This document shows positions 27,158 through 36,865 of a stretch of 64,000 nucleotides of DNA, piece by piece. The translations under genes were made by a program, and so were the position numbers. This stretch comes from Granulosicoccus antarcticus IMCC3135. GTDB taxonomy: Bacteria > Pseudomonadota > Gammaproteobacteria > Granulosicoccales > Granulosicoccaceae. Each line of letters begins with the position of its first letter. Within the stretch, counting starts at the first letter, position 1. The stretch spans positions 1,608,501-1,672,500 of the forward strand of contig NZ_CP018632.1 of assembly GCF_002215215.1 (NCBI RefSeq), in the 5' to 3' direction. The notes beneath the pieces are model-generated. The model saw only the letters and a list, made by a program, of their open reading frames with translations. It made no database searches and had not been told where the DNA came from.

Positions 27158-28351
27158 TTACCCCTTGACCGCTTTGACAATTTTCTGGGCTGCATCGTCC
27201 AGATCGTCGGCGGCAATAACGTTAAGGCCGCTTGAATTGATGATGGCCTTGCCTTCTTCGACCTTGGTGCCTTCCAGTCGGACAACCAACGGTACCTGCA
27301 AGCCAACTTCCTTGACAGCCGTGACTACACCCTCGGCGATAACATCGCAGCGCATGATGCCGCCGAAGATGTTGACCAGAATGCCCTTCACGTTCGGGTC
27401 TGAAGTGATGATCTTGAACGCAGCCGTTACTTTCTCAGCCGTCGCGCCGCCCCCTACGTCCAGGAAGTTGGCGGGTGATGCACCATAAAGCTTGATGATA
27501 TCCATGGTGGCCATGGCCAGACCGGCGCCATTGACCATGCAACCGATGTCGCCATCCAGCGCGATATAGGCCAGGTCGTACTTGGAGGCTTCGATTTCCT
27601 TGGCATCTTCCTCAGTCTCGTCACGCAACTCGACAATATCCGGGTGGCGGAAGAGGGCGTTGCCGTCAAAGGAGACCTTGGCGTCAAGAACGCGCAGATG
27701 ACCATCCTTGAGTACGACCAGAGGGTTGATTTCCAGCAGGCTCATGTCGGTATCAACAAATGCCTTGTAGATCAGTGGGAACAGAGTCTTGGCATCTTCA
27801 GCAGCAACACCGTCGAGTTCGAAGGCCGTGTTCAGAGCGGCAACATCAGCATCAACGATGCCCTTGAGCGAATCGATGGCAATAGTATGGATTTTTTCAG
27901 GAGTGTCATGAGCAACAGTCTCGATATCCATGCCGCCTTCAGTAGAAGCAACGAAGGAGACCTTGCTGTTCTCGCGATCCACCAGGACGGACAGGTAGAG
28001 TTCACGAGCGATATCGGCGCCGTCTTCCAGGTACAGGCGGTTGACCTGCTTGCCGGCAGGGCCAGTCTGGGCTGTTACCAGTGTCTTGCCGAACATTTCC
28101 TGAGCATTGGTCTTGGCTTCTTCAGCCGAAAAGCACACTCGCACGCCACCTTTGGCTTCGCTGGGCAGCTCGGTGAACTTGCCTTTACCGCGTCCACCGG
28201 CATGAATCTGACTCTTGACGACATAAACCGGCCCGGGCAAGCCGGCTACCGCTGCGTCGATATCATCGAGAGAGAGAATGGGTATACCTTCGGAGACAGG
28301 GGCGCCGAACGACTTCAGCAGCGCCTTTGCCTGGTATTCATGGATGTTCAT
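27158..28351 (-). CDS. sucC: Succinyl-CoA synthetase beta subunit
   Basis: A 397-residue ATP-grasp subunit that carries the nucleotide- and succinate-binding sites. The N-terminus [19 protein letters not shown] is diagnostic, followed by [14 protein letters not shown] and, near the C-terminus, [19 protein letters not shown] and [19 protein letters not shown]. The ATG at 28351 is used. It forms an operon with sucD. It is not linked here to sucAB or the rest of the TCA cluster. A tandem 19-base repeat lies about 100 bases upstream. Confidence 0.97.
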   Translation of the reverse strand: MNIHEYQAKALLKSFGAPVSEGIPILSLDDIDAAVAGLPGPVYVVKSQIHAGGRGKGKFTELPSEAKGGVRVCFSAEEAKTNAQEMFGKTLVTAQTGPAGKQVNRLYLEDGADIARELYLSVLVDRENSKVSFVASTEGGMDIETVAHDTPEKIHTIAIDSLKGIVDADVAALNTAFELDGVAAEDAKTLFPLIYKAFVDTDMSLLEINPLVVLKDGHLRVLDAKVSFDGNALFRHPDIVELRDETEEDAKEIEASKYDLAYIALDGDIGCMVNGAGLAMATMDIIKLYGASPANFLDVGGGATAEKVTAAFKIITSDPNVKGILVNIFGGIMRCDVIAEGVVTAVKEVGLQVPLVVRLEGTKVEEGKAIINSSGLNVIAADDLDDAAQKIVKAVKG

Positions 28352-28443
28352 GGATGCAAGTTCTCAATAGAGTGGTCTGTGAGCAAATATGATCGATAGC
28401 CGTACAATCGGCACATAGAGGCCGGAAATTCTGAAACAGGGCA

Positions 28444-28478
28444 GCATAATAGTATTAATGCGGCATAATAGTATTAAT
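28444..28478. repeat. Tandem 19-base-period repeat upstream of sucC
   Basis: GCATAATAGTATTAAT occurs twice (28444-28459 and 28463-28478) with a period of 19. On the minus strand each copy contains TATTAT, a -10-like hexamer facing sucC, about 100 bases from its start. It could be a duplicated promoter element or paired operator sites. The rest of the 361-base gap (28352-28712) shows nothing else I can name. Confidence 0.55.
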
Positions 28479-28712
28479 TTATGCCTGCCTTTCATGCCTC
28501 TCCCTGAGCCTTCCTCGATTACGAGGTGGGAATCTAGACCAACAGGTAGTTCCACGGCAGCGTTGAGTACAATGTCGGTCAAAGTGGCCTGCGAATGTAA
28601 TTCAATGACCAGATTCGTGTATATGGTAAACCAGATCCGTTACGTCTGTATCGAAACTGAGGTTCCATCAAGGCTGCAGATCGGCGGCAGTTGGGGCAAT
28701 GCTTGATCTATC

Positions 28713-29543
28713 TCAACGAGACATGACTCGATCCAGCCATCGGGTGCTGAGAATTCGTTTCAGAATTCCCGCAATCCAGGTCGGTGTTGTTACATAGTAG
28801 CGCGGCCGTGGCCGGGTGCTCTCCAGTGCATGGATCAGCTTGTCAGTGACGGCGGCGGGGGCGAGCTCGAAGCGGTCTTTCTTCAGTTTTGGCTCATAGA
28901 GTCGAGGGCGCAGAATGCTTTCGTAGTCAGCGCGACGTGCAGAATCCTGCCAATTGATCCAGCGTTCGAAATGCGGTATGGAATTTTGACGGATGTTGGT
29001 TCCGATAGGGCCAGGCTCTATCAGGACAACATGAATTGGCGTATGACGCATCTCGATTCTCAGGGTGTCGCTCAGACCTTCCATTGCAAACTTACTGGCA
29101 ACGTAGGCGCCGCGAAACGGCAAGGCGGCAAAACCCAGTACTGATGAGCAGTTGATAATACGACCATGGCCCTGTGAACGCATTGAGGGAAGCAGTGCAT
29201 TGATCAATTCGAACTGGCCGAACACATTAGTCTCGAATAGAGTCTGCAAGGCATTGCGCGGCAGGTCTTCCACCAGTCCGGGTATGGCATAGGCACCATT
29301 GTTGAACAGAGCGTCCAGTTTTCCACCTGTCAGCTCCAGTGCTTGTCTGGCCGCAGCCTGAACACTTTCGCTGCTGGCATAGTCCAGGACAAAGGACTCC
29401 AGACCTTCCTGCTGCAGTCGCTCACAGTCTGCGGCTTGCCGACAGGTCGCCAGGACACGCCAGCCTCGTGCGTGCAGAGTTCTTGCCGCATCAAGCCCGA
29501 TGCCGGACGAGCAGCCGGTGATCAATATTGAACGTTGTGTCAT
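28713..29543 (-). CDS. SDR family oxidoreductase
   Basis: A 276-residue classical short-chain dehydrogenase. The NAD(P)-binding TGCSSGIG motif, the NNGAYAIPG stretch (NNAG-like), the catalytic Ser in NCSSVLGF and the Y-x3-K site in GAYVASKFAMEG are all present. The length and C-terminal tail resemble the YbbO-type subgroup, which acts on aldehydes or retinal-like substrates. The ATG at 29543 is only 9 bases after the stop of the TRAP large permease, so the gene is probably the last of the TRAP operon and may act on the imported compound. Confidence 0.88.
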   Translation of the reverse strand: MTQRSILITGCSSGIGLDAARTLHARGWRVLATCRQAADCERLQQEGLESFVLDYASSESVQAAARQALELTGGKLDALFNNGAYAIPGLVEDLPRNALQTLFETNVFGQFELINALLPSMRSQGHGRIINCSSVLGFAALPFRGAYVASKFAMEGLSDTLRIEMRHTPIHVVLIEPGPIGTNIRQNSIPHFERWINWQDSARRADYESILRPRLYEPKLKKDRFELAPAAVTDKLIHALESTRPRPRYYVTTPTWIAGILKRILSTRWLDRVMSR

Positions 29544-29552
29544 GGCAAGGCT

Positions 29553-30833
29553 TCAGCTGAATAGCAAGGAAGGGATGAACAGAGAAATCTCAGGCACATA
29601 GGTGATGATCATCAGGACGACAAGATTTACCAGTACAAACGGCCAGACGCCACTGATGATTGTTGCTACCGGTTTGTTCAGGGTAGAGGAGGCCACGAAA
29701 ATATCCAGACCGAACGGCGGCGTAATCATGCCCAGACCGATATTCAGAGTGACGATCATGCCGAAGTGTACCGGGTCCACCCCCAAGGAGCTTGCGACCG
29801 GAAACAGAGGTGGCACCAGAATCAACAGGGCGGAGTTGGGGTCAATGAACATGCCGGCAATCAGAAAGCACAGATTGACTGCCAGCAGGAATACAACCGG
29901 CCCGGCATCCATAGCGACCAGCAAGCTGCTGATGTGCTGGGGTACCTGAGCCAGAGTCACGAAAAACGACAGTATCCCGCCCATGGCCAGCAGGATGAAG
30001 ATGATGGCAGTCGAAAGTGCGCTGGCTTCAGTGATACGAAACAGCTGTTTCAGGCTGAGGTTGCGGTAGACGAAAGCCTCTATTACGATGGCATAGACCA
30101 CACTGACTGCGGCTGCCTCTGTTGGCGTGAACAAGCCCGAATAAATGCCGGCAATAATGATCACTGGCATGCCCAGTGCCCAGGTTGCTGATCGCAGAGC
30201 CGCCAGTCGTTCTGCCCCTGTTGCTCGCAGGCTGGAGGCCAGGCCGTTGCGTCGGGCTTCCCAGGACACCAGAAGCGCAAAGGCTATGCCCAATACCACT
30301 CCTATAGCCAGTCCGCCTGCAAACAGCCTTGCAATGGAGGTGCCGGTCATCCAGCCGTAGATGATGAAGGTAATGGAAGGCGGAATGAGCAAGGCTGTCT
30401 CGGCACTGGCCACCACCAACCCGAGGCTGAAGCGTTCGGAAAAACCACTGGCCCGCATTTCCGGATAGACCATGCGTCCCATGGCTGCAACTGTGGCAGG
30501 GGCAGAGCCGGATACAGAGCCAAAGGCCATCGAACCGCCGATAACCGTATGCCCCATGCCGCCGCGTGAATGGCCGATCAGGGTTTTTACCAGATGAATG
30601 AGACGGCTGGCGATCTGTCCTGAGCCCATCAGCTCTGCAGCCAGTATGAAAAACGGGATGGCGAGCAGGGTCGAATGATTGATGCCACCCACCATCTTCT
30701 GAATGATGGCGACATCGGGCATGCTTGCGTAGAACAGGGTTTTGCTGGCAAGAGCGGGTATCAGCAAGACGAGAAACATCTCGAATCCCAGTACCAGTAG
30801 TGCCAGAGCCAGCAGTATGACCAGAACTATCAT
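29553..30833 (-). CDS. TRAP transporter large permease (DctM type)
   Basis: A 426-residue inner-membrane protein with about twelve hydrophobic segments and family stretches STLLAIPFFILAAELM, GGSMAFGSVSGSAPATVAAMG and LNIGLGMITPPFGLDIFVAS. It is the transport subunit of a sodium-driven TRAP system that takes up an organic acid or similar solute. The ATG at 30833 overlaps the stop of the small permease gene (ATGA), typical of translational coupling. The substrate is unknown. Confidence 0.95.
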   Translation of the reverse strand: MIVLVILLALALLVLGFEMFLVLLIPALASKTLFYASMPDVAIIQKMVGGINHSTLLAIPFFILAAELMGSGQIASRLIHLVKTLIGHSRGGMGHTVIGGSMAFGSVSGSAPATVAAMGRMVYPEMRASGFSERFSLGLVVASAETALLIPPSITFIIYGWMTGTSIARLFAGGLAIGVVLGIAFALLVSWEARRNGLASSLRATGAERLAALRSATWALGMPVIIIAGIYSGLFTPTEAAAVSVVYAIVIEAFVYRNLSLKQLFRITEASALSTAIIFILLAMGGILSFFVTLAQVPQHISSLLVAMDAGPVVFLLAVNLCFLIAGMFIDPNSALLILVPPLFPVASSLGVDPVHFGMIVTLNIGLGMITPPFGLDIFVASSTLNKPVATIISGVWPFVLVNLVVLMIITYVPEISLFIPSLLFS

Positions 30834-31357
30834 GGAGTCGGTGTTGTAGTTGAAGCGGATGTCATTGCTGATTCATCCGTGATACGGCGATTGGATACCC
30901 CCAGCAGGCTGAGTAGATAACGCAAGGCCAGAATGAAAAAGCCTGCCAGTGGCGCGCTGTATATCCAGCCCATCGGTATATCCAGAGTCGGACTGCGCTG
31001 GCCTGTGGCCAGTACAAACACGACCAGTTTCCATGAAAGGTAGGCCATGTATAGCGAAGCCAGCAGACCGATCAAGTCAATAAGTCGATACAAGGCCGTA
31101 CGCAGAGGGAGGGGCAGTTTGTCACGCATACTGTCGATGCTGACATGCCTGCCGCGCTCCAGGGCAAGTCCAAGACCGCCGAATACCAGAAAGAGGTTCA
31201 GCAGGCGGACTGCCTCTTCAGTCCATGCCAGATCACTGGCAAACTGAGGTGCCAGCGTACGCACCACAATGTTGGCAAAGAACAGTGCAACCATGGTCAG
31301 AAAAACACTGACCAGGAAGCCTCGTTCAAGGGTGCGCAGTAATGACAGCGGGTTCAC
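30830..31357 (-). CDS. TRAP transporter small permease (DctQ type)
   Basis: A 175-residue protein with four membrane helices and the DctQ pattern (VLNLFL-like EEAVRLLNLFLVFGGLGLALERGRHVSID). The start is GTG at 31357, as no upstream ATG is in frame close by. It overlaps the large-permease start by four bases and follows the binding-protein gene by 32 bases. It forms the membrane complex with DctM. Confidence 0.9.
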   Translation of the reverse strand: MNPLSLLRTLERGFLVSVFLTMVALFFANIVVRTLAPQFASDLAWTEEAVRLLNLFLVFGGLGLALERGRHVSIDSMRDKLPLPLRTALYRLIDLIGLLASLYMAYLSWKLVVFVLATGQRSPTLDIPMGWIYSAPLAGFFILALRYLLSLLGVSNRRITDESAMTSASTTTPTP

Positions 31358-31389
31358 CGATGATTGATCACTGTGATTTTTCTGATCAT

Positions 31390-32415
31390 TTACAGTGCGT
31401 CGTAAGCGCTGTCGTAAACATCCATAAGAGCCTTGCCATCCTCGCCCGCACGATCGATATAGGCTGCACGAGCCTTGTCGAACATCAGGCCACGCAAAGT
31501 GCTTCGTTCTTCTTCGCTGATCTTGCGCACTGAGATATCGCTCTGGCTGATGTCATCCAGAGCCGCTTTGACGGCCTGCGCCTTGTGAGCGGTGAGTGCG
31601 GGGACAACCGTGTGGAAAGCATCAGTGATGATCGCCTGATTCTGGGCTCCTATGCTGTCCCACCAGCCCGGATTGAACAGGACCACATCTTCCATGGCAC
31701 CGTGACCCGATAGCACCAGATATTTCTGTACTTCGAAGAATTTCATGCGCTGGATAGTATCCAGTGGATTTTCCTGACCGTCGACGACGCCTGTTTGCAA
31801 GGAGGTGTAGAGCTCACTGAAAGGCAGAGCAATGGCACTGGCTCCCAGAGCATCGAACTGTTCGATGAGGATTTTGGAATCCATGACGCGAAACTTCTGT
31901 CCACCGAATGCGGCAATATTGTCCAGCGATTTGTTGGAGGTAAAGTGCTTGCGGCCATTTGGCCACAAGGCGATGGCTTTCACACCTTTGGCATCAAAAG
32001 AGTGCAGCAATGCTTCGCCGAAAGGCCCATCTCGCAGGGATTGTGCGGCCAGCTCGTCGGATGGCAGCAGGAAGGGAATATCGAGAATGGAGACAGTGGA
32101 ATTGAAGCCACCCAGAAATGCTGCTGGTGAGACAGTGGCTTCCAGTGTGCCTAGTTGCACGCCTTCGGTCATCTCTCTCTGTCCGCCCAGTTGTCCTTGA
32201 GGGAACAGCTGAAATTCCACGGCACCGTCACTTTTCTGGGCAACGATGGCGGCGACTTTTTCCAGATAGACATGGCGGGACTGCTGATCGGATTCCAGGT
32301 GTCCGATACGTGCTGTGAATTCAGCAGCCATCACACTGCCGGAAAGCTGTGCACTCAGCATGAAAAAAGCGAGCGTAGCCAATGGCTTGCGGATAAATTT
32401 CCGTCGTGAAGTCAT
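31390..32415 (-). CDS. TRAP transporter substrate-binding protein (DctP type)
   Basis: A 341-residue periplasmic binding protein. The first 30 residues form a signal peptide (RKPLATLAFFMLSAQLSGSVMAAE). Family stretches include FQLFPQGQLGGQREMTEGVQLG, KFRVMDSKILIEQFDALGASAIALPFSELYTSLQTGVVDGQENPL (cut here into its conserved parts IALPFSELYTSLQTGVVDGQ) and the conserved Arg of RVMDS, which usually pairs with the ligand carboxylate. It delivers the substrate to the DctQM complex encoded downstream. The ATG at 32415 is used. Confidence 0.93.
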   Translation of the reverse strand: MTSRRKFIRKPLATLAFFMLSAQLSGSVMAAEFTARIGHLESDQQSRHVYLEKVAAIVAQKSDGAVEFQLFPQGQLGGQREMTEGVQLGTLEATVSPAAFLGGFNSTVSILDIPFLLPSDELAAQSLRDGPFGEALLHSFDAKGVKAIALWPNGRKHFTSNKSLDNIAAFGGQKFRVMDSKILIEQFDALGASAIALPFSELYTSLQTGVVDGQENPLDTIQRMKFFEVQKYLVLSGHGAMEDVVLFNPGWWDSIGAQNQAIITDAFHTVVPALTAHKAQAVKAALDDISQSDISVRKISEEERSTLRGLMFDKARAAYIDRAGEDGKALMDVYDSAYDAL

Positions 32416-32519
32416 GTTTCGAATTTCCGAATGAGAGAAGGCGCAGAGGTAGACCGGCCAGAATAATGCGCTGGCGGTCTACCCAGGGTGCCTCAACCTA
32501 AACAGAGTGACGGAATTTT

Positions 32520-35500
32520 TCAAGTGGCTTGTGCGGTGCTCGGGGGCAGACTTGCCGCATGATTCAGCTCATCTGTCATTTGTCGGTCACGATCAGCTTT
32601 AGATGTTGAAAAGCCTGCCAGTAGCTGGTAGGCGACCGGCGTGAGGAACAATGTGAAGAAGGTCGCAATCCCCAGACCACCCACAATGACCCAGCCTAAT
32701 GCTTCGCGGGCTTCGGCTCCTGCACCTGAAGCCAATACCAAGGGCACGCCGCCGAGCACGGTCGAGAACAGCGTCATGGTGACGGGCCGCAGGCGAATAG
32801 TGGCGGCTTCCAGAGCGGCCTGTTTGACGCTCATGCCCGAGTCGCGCAGCTGATTGGCGAACTCGACAATCAGAATGCCGTTCTTGGCCATGATGCCCAC
32901 CAGCAATACAAGTCCGATCTGACTGTAGACATTGAGACTGGTGCCGGTCAGGTACAAAGCGAACACGGCACTGGCCAGACCAAATGGCACGGTGAACATG
33001 ATGATCAGACTACTGACGAAACTTTCAAATTGTGCCGCGAGCACCAGAAAAACGATGATGATCGCAAAACCGAAAGTCAGGACCAGGCCGCTTGAGGTCT
33101 CATTCAAGGTGGCAGCTTCCGCCAATGGCATCAGGCGCATGTCGTCACTGAGCAGCGGCTGGGCCAGTCTATCCAGCTCCTGCATGGCGCTTCGCAGCGG
33201 GAACTCGGGTGTCAGTCCAGCGGTTATGGTAACTGAGCGCGAGCGTGATTCACGCGGTAGGGAAGGGGCTATTGCCGACTCTGTGAGAGTGGCTATAGTG
33301 GACATCGGTACAATACGGCCGTCCGAGGTTTTAAGAAACAGGTTGGCAAGATCAGTCGGGTCGTTGACGGGTTGAGTGGTGGACAGTAGTTTTACTGCCA
33401 CGGCACGATCTTCTATGAAAACATCACCAATCTCGCGTCCATCCAGTACCGATTGCATGGCTGAGGCCAGACCATCGATAGGAATGCCCAGATCGGCTGC
33501 CCGTTCCCGATCGATGCTGATGGACAACTGAGCCTGGTTGGTCTCGTAATCCAGCTCCACCCGGCCAAAGCGCGGATCCTGTTCCAGGCGTTGCACTATC
33601 TGATCAGCCTTGTCTGCCAACGTGCCGTAGTTGTTACCCGCCAGTGCGACCTTCAAACCTGAACCTGCACCCCGGATACCCAGACTGTTTGGCTGAATGG
33701 CGAAGGCACGGACGCTGGGGATTGCCCTCAGCCCCTTGTTTATTTCATCAACGATTTCCTGTTGCGAACGCTCGCGCTCATCCCAAGGTGCCAGAGTGAC
33801 AACCATGAAGCCACTGTTGCTACTGCCGCCTCGACCGGCAATGGAAAAGACGTTTTCAGCTTCGCCCTTGTCCACCAGAGGTTGGACGATGGCTTCTATC
33901 TTGCGGATCTGAGCAGCGGTATAGTCCAGGCTGACACCTTGCGGTGCCGAGATTCTGAGCAAGGCAACAGAGCGATCTTCTCTGGGCACCAGCTCCTCGG
34001 GAACAGAGGCCAGAGTGAACCATGCCAGAGTGCCGATCAGTAGACTGAGGGCCACCACCAGAAGCGGGAAGCGCAAGCACTGCACCAGAATGGCCTTGTA
34101 GAGATTGGCGCAAAACAGACCAAATCGTCGTACCGGATTCCGTGGCCCGGACAATGCGGAATTGTTGTCTTTAGCCTTGCGCGAGTCCTTTAATAATTTG
34201 GATGCCAGCATAGGGCAGAGTGTCAATGCCACCAGCGATGAAATCGTAACGGCAATGGCGAGCACGAAACCGAACTCACGGAACAGGCCGCCTGCGGTAC
34301 CGGGCAGAAAAGACAAGGGAATGAAGACGGCAGCCAGCACCGCTGTGGTGGTGATGACCGCAAAGAATACCTGGCGGGTGCCGATAACGGCCGCAGCCTT
34401 GGGGCCCGCGCCATCATTACGCCGGTTGACGATATTCTCCAAAACGACGATGGCATCGTCCACCACCATGCCGGTTGCCAGCAGCAGCGCGAGCAGCGTG
34501 AGTATGTTTATCGAGAAGCCGGCTAGCCAGATACCCCCCACGGTACCGATCAGGGCAACCGGTAAGGTGATGGCCGGAATCAAGGTCGCGCGCCAGTTGA
34601 GAAGGAACAGATAGATGATGGAGATGACAATGGCGATGGCCAGCGCCATAGAGAGCAGCACCTCCTTGATGGAGCCTCGAATGAACACCGCATCGTCACT
34701 GGTTACCCGGATATCCATGCCTTCCGGCAATGTGGTATTGAGGCGCTCTGTCAGGGCGTGAATATCGCTGGAGATCTCCAGTGTGTTGGAGCCAGCCTGG
34801 CGGATGATGCCCATGCCGATGCCCGTCCGTCCATTGGCCCGCAACGAACTGCTGCCAACATCAGCGCCTAGAGTCACGGTTGCAATATCACCGATGCGGG
34901 TACGTTCGTCGATCAGTACCATCTGGAACTGCTCGGCCGTCTGGATGGTCGCACTGGCTCGCACGGACAGATCCTGAGTATCACTTGACAGAGAGCCTGC
35001 CGGGGTATCGAAAGCGGCGTCGGACAGTGTGTTGGCCAGATCGGCAATACTCAGACCTCGACTTGCCAGCTTGGACTGATCGACATCGATGCGAAACACC
35101 TGTTCGCGATCGCCATAGACTTGCACATCGGCTACGCCGTTGATGGCGGTGAAATTGTCGACGATCTGGTTCTCGACAATGATTGTCATTTCCTCAGCGG
35201 ACAGATGATCTGAAGTGACGGCCAGTCGAATGACCGCCTCAGCATCACTGTCGGCTTTGACGATCCGGGGGTCATCGATATCATCAGGCAGGTCTCGTGA
35301 GACGCGAGCTATGGCATCTCTCATGTCGGAGGCTGCGACATCCAGATTTACCGATTCCTGAAAGTCCACTGTGACTCGGCTGCTGCCAAAGGAGGAGGAG
35401 GAGGAAATGGATTTAACGCCGGCAACCCGTCCTGCAGCCGATTCGATAACAGCCGTTATTTCCCGATCCACCGTTTCGGGGGCTGCACCGGTATAGGTTG

Positions 35501-35693
35501 TGGAGATACTGATAACCGGGCTGTCTACTGCCGGCAGCTCCCGAATTTCCACCCCGACAATAGCGGCCAGGCCCGCAACGATAATCAGCAGACTGAGCAC
35601 CGTGGCCAGTACCGGTCGGCGCACGAACAGGGCGGTTATGTCGTCTTTCTCTGCTCCATTGTCAGCCACTTGATTCTGTGTCGGGCTGTTCAT
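32520..35693 (-). CDS. RND efflux pump permease (AcrB/MdtB/MexF-like)
   Basis: A 1057-residue proton-driven inner-membrane efflux permease. It shows the duplicated RND plan: a membrane helix near the N-terminus (RRPVLATVLSLLIIVAGLAAI), a large periplasmic porter domain, six helices with VVDDAIVVLENIVNRR (the Asp-rich fourth helix that carries protons), then a second copy. VDSPVISISTTYTGAAPETVD is typical of the multidrug group. The ATG at 35693 overlaps the adaptor stop (ATGA). No outer-membrane TolC-type gene is adjacent. A run of GGA codon complements encodes a Ser tract near residue 100. Confidence 0.93.
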   Translation of the reverse strand: MNSPTQNQVADNGAEKDDITALFVRRPVLATVLSLLIIVAGLAAIVGVEIRELPAVDSPVISISTTYTGAAPETVDREITAVIESAAGRVAGVKSISSSSSFGSSRVTVDFQESVNLDVAASDMRDAIARVSRDLPDDIDDPRIVKADSDAEAVIRLAVTSDHLSAEEMTIIVENQIVDNFTAINGVADVQVYGDREQVFRIDVDQSKLASRGLSIADLANTLSDAAFDTPAGSLSSDTQDLSVRASATIQTAEQFQMVLIDERTRIGDIATVTLGADVGSSSLRANGRTGIGMGIIRQAGSNTLEISSDIHALTERLNTTLPEGMDIRVTSDDAVFIRGSIKEVLLSMALAIAIVISIIYLFLLNWRATLIPAITLPVALIGTVGGIWLAGFSINILTLLALLLATGMVVDDAIVVLENIVNRRNDGAGPKAAAVIGTRQVFFAVITTTAVLAAVFIPLSFLPGTAGGLFREFGFVLAIAVTISSLVALTLCPMLASKLLKDSRKAKDNNSALSGPRNPVRRFGLFCANLYKAILVQCLRFPLLVVALSLLIGTLAWFTLASVPEELVPREDRSVALLRISAPQGVSLDYTAAQIRKIEAIVQPLVDKGEAENVFSIAGRGGSSNSGFMVVTLAPWDERERSQQEIVDEINKGLRAIPSVRAFAIQPNSLGIRGAGSGLKVALAGNNYGTLADKADQIVQRLEQDPRFGRVELDYETNQAQLSISIDRERAADLGIPIDGLASAMQSVLDGREIGDVFIEDRAVAVKLLSTTQPVNDPTDLANLFLKTSDGRIVPMSTIATLTESAIAPSLPRESRSRSVTITAGLTPEFPLRSAMQELDRLAQPLLSDDMRLMPLAEAATLNETSSGLVLTFGFAIIIVFLVLAAQFESFVSSLIIMFTVPFGLASAVFALYLTGTSLNVYSQIGLVLLVGIMAKNGILIVEFANQLRDSGMSVKQAALEAATIRLRPVTMTLFSTVLGGVPLVLASGAGAEAREALGWVIVGGLGIATFFTLFLTPVAYQLLAGFSTSKADRDRQMTDELNHAASLPPSTAQAT
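35391..35405. repeat. (GGA)5 trinucleotide repeat inside the RND gene
   Basis: Five GGA units on the plus strand encode a run of serines (SSSSS) in the porter domain of the permease. Slippage here would stay in frame and only lengthen or shorten the Ser run. Confidence 0.6.
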
Positions 35694-36865
35694 GGTCTGG
35701 CAGCTGTGGTTGAAGCCTCGCTTTCGATCTCAGGCTTCTTGCGCTCGTCTGGTGGCCTCTTGCCGGCACCGCCTTGAACGCGTACCTCGGCCCCGGCTCT
35801 GAGTGATAAAAGACCTTCAGTAATCACTTGATCTCCGGCGACCAGTTCACTGGCTACCAGCACAGACTCGGGGTTACGCTGAATGATCTGAACCGGCATA
35901 CGCTCAACCTTGTTATCAACCAGGCGCCAGACAAACGAGCCTGTTGAGTCCCACTGCACCGCGAGTGGATCAACGGCTGGATAGTTCTGGCCTGCAAAGT
36001 TCAGCGTCAGATTGAACGACATGCCTGGTCGCAGACTATCGTTCTGATTATCCAGCTGTGCCTCTATGGGCAGGGTACGACTGTCGCTCTCAACCCGGCT
36101 ACCGATTGCGGTGATGAGTCCGGCATGGTTACGTGAAGGGTTGGCCTGAGCGGTCGCTCTGACTTCCTGCCCAACCGCGATCTGACTTGCAAAGCGTTCA
36201 GGAACCCAGAATTCGACAATGATCGTTGAGCGATCATCAATGGTCACGATTTCAGACTGGGTGGTGACATAGTTACCCGAATCGACTGTTGTCAATCCGA
36301 CGATACCTGCAATCGGTGCCTTGATGCTGCGACGGGCCAACGTCAGTTCGGCTTCGCGCAGGGCCAGTTCAGCATCGGCCAGGTCGGCACGCGTGCGAAT
36401 CAGTTCTGCCTCTGTCGTCGTTCTCGTACGGTACAGTTTGGCTAATCGAGCTTCATCCACGGCTGCATTTTCAGCGGTGCGGGCGGCACGGTCTCGGGCT
36501 ATCAGTTGTACATCATCGTCAAGGAGTGCCAGTACGTCGTTCTTTGCAACCCGTTGTCCGGATCTGACCAGAATATCGGTCAGCAGTCCGCCGGATAATG
36601 GGACCACGCTGACTGAGGCCAGTGCCTTACCATTGCCTATGGCCTGTAGACGATCATTGATGGTTGCATTGACAACTGGGCGAGCCACTACCAATGCAGC
36701 GGGTGGAGCGCCTCTGCCAGTGGCACCGCCTCGACCTTGCGCCGCAGAGTCTGCGCCCGCTTGTGGTGCGTTACCGGCGTCTGCTACGTTATCTGACTGT
36801 TGCCACCAGATAAAGCCTGCCGCAATCAGCAAGGCTGCCATGCCGCCCAGTTTCCAAGACTTCAT
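35690..36865 (-). CDS. RND efflux periplasmic adaptor (membrane fusion protein)
   Basis: A 391-residue membrane-fusion protein that links the RND permease to an outer-membrane channel. It has an N-terminal membrane anchor (AALLIAAGFIWWQ), a Gly/Arg-rich linker (RGGATGRGAPP), a lipoyl half (GGLLTDILVRSGQRVAKNDVLALLDDD), a helical hairpin (about 135-180), the second lipoyl half (SIKAPIAGIVGLTTVDSGNYV) and a beta-barrel with RLVDNKVERMPVQ. The C-terminal tail is rich in Glu and Lys. The ATG at 36865 gives normal length. It heads the two-gene pump operon; regulator and outer-membrane genes are absent. Confidence 0.92.
   Translation of the reverse strand: MKSWKLGGMAALLIAAGFIWWQQSDNVADAGNAPQAGADSAAQGRGGATGRGAPPAALVVARPVVNATINDRLQAIGNGKALASVSVVPLSGGLLTDILVRSGQRVAKNDVLALLDDDVQLIARDRAARTAENAAVDEARLAKLYRTRTTTEAELIRTRADLADAELALREAELTLARRSIKAPIAGIVGLTTVDSGNYVTTQSEIVTIDDRSTIIVEFWVPERFASQIAVGQEVRATAQANPSRNHAGLITAIGSRVESDSRTLPIEAQLDNQNDSLRPGMSFNLTLNFAGQNYPAVDPLAVQWDSTGSFVWRLVDNKVERMPVQIIQRNPESVLVASELVAGDQVITEGLLSLRAGAEVRVQGGAGKRPPDERKKPEIESEASTTAARP

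Noticed and set aside
27644-28399. Plus-strand 251-codon open frame opposite sucC
   Set aside because: It is antisense to a certain sucC gene. Its translation shows no domain and arises from the codon bias of the real gene.
29766-30191. Plus-strand 141-codon frame opposite the TRAP large permease
   Set aside because: Gln/His/Asp-rich translation typical of the complement of membrane-protein codons.
34105-34614. Plus-strand 169-codon frame opposite the RND permease
   Set aside because: Shadow of the RND gene, low-complexity Thr/Ala/Ser content.
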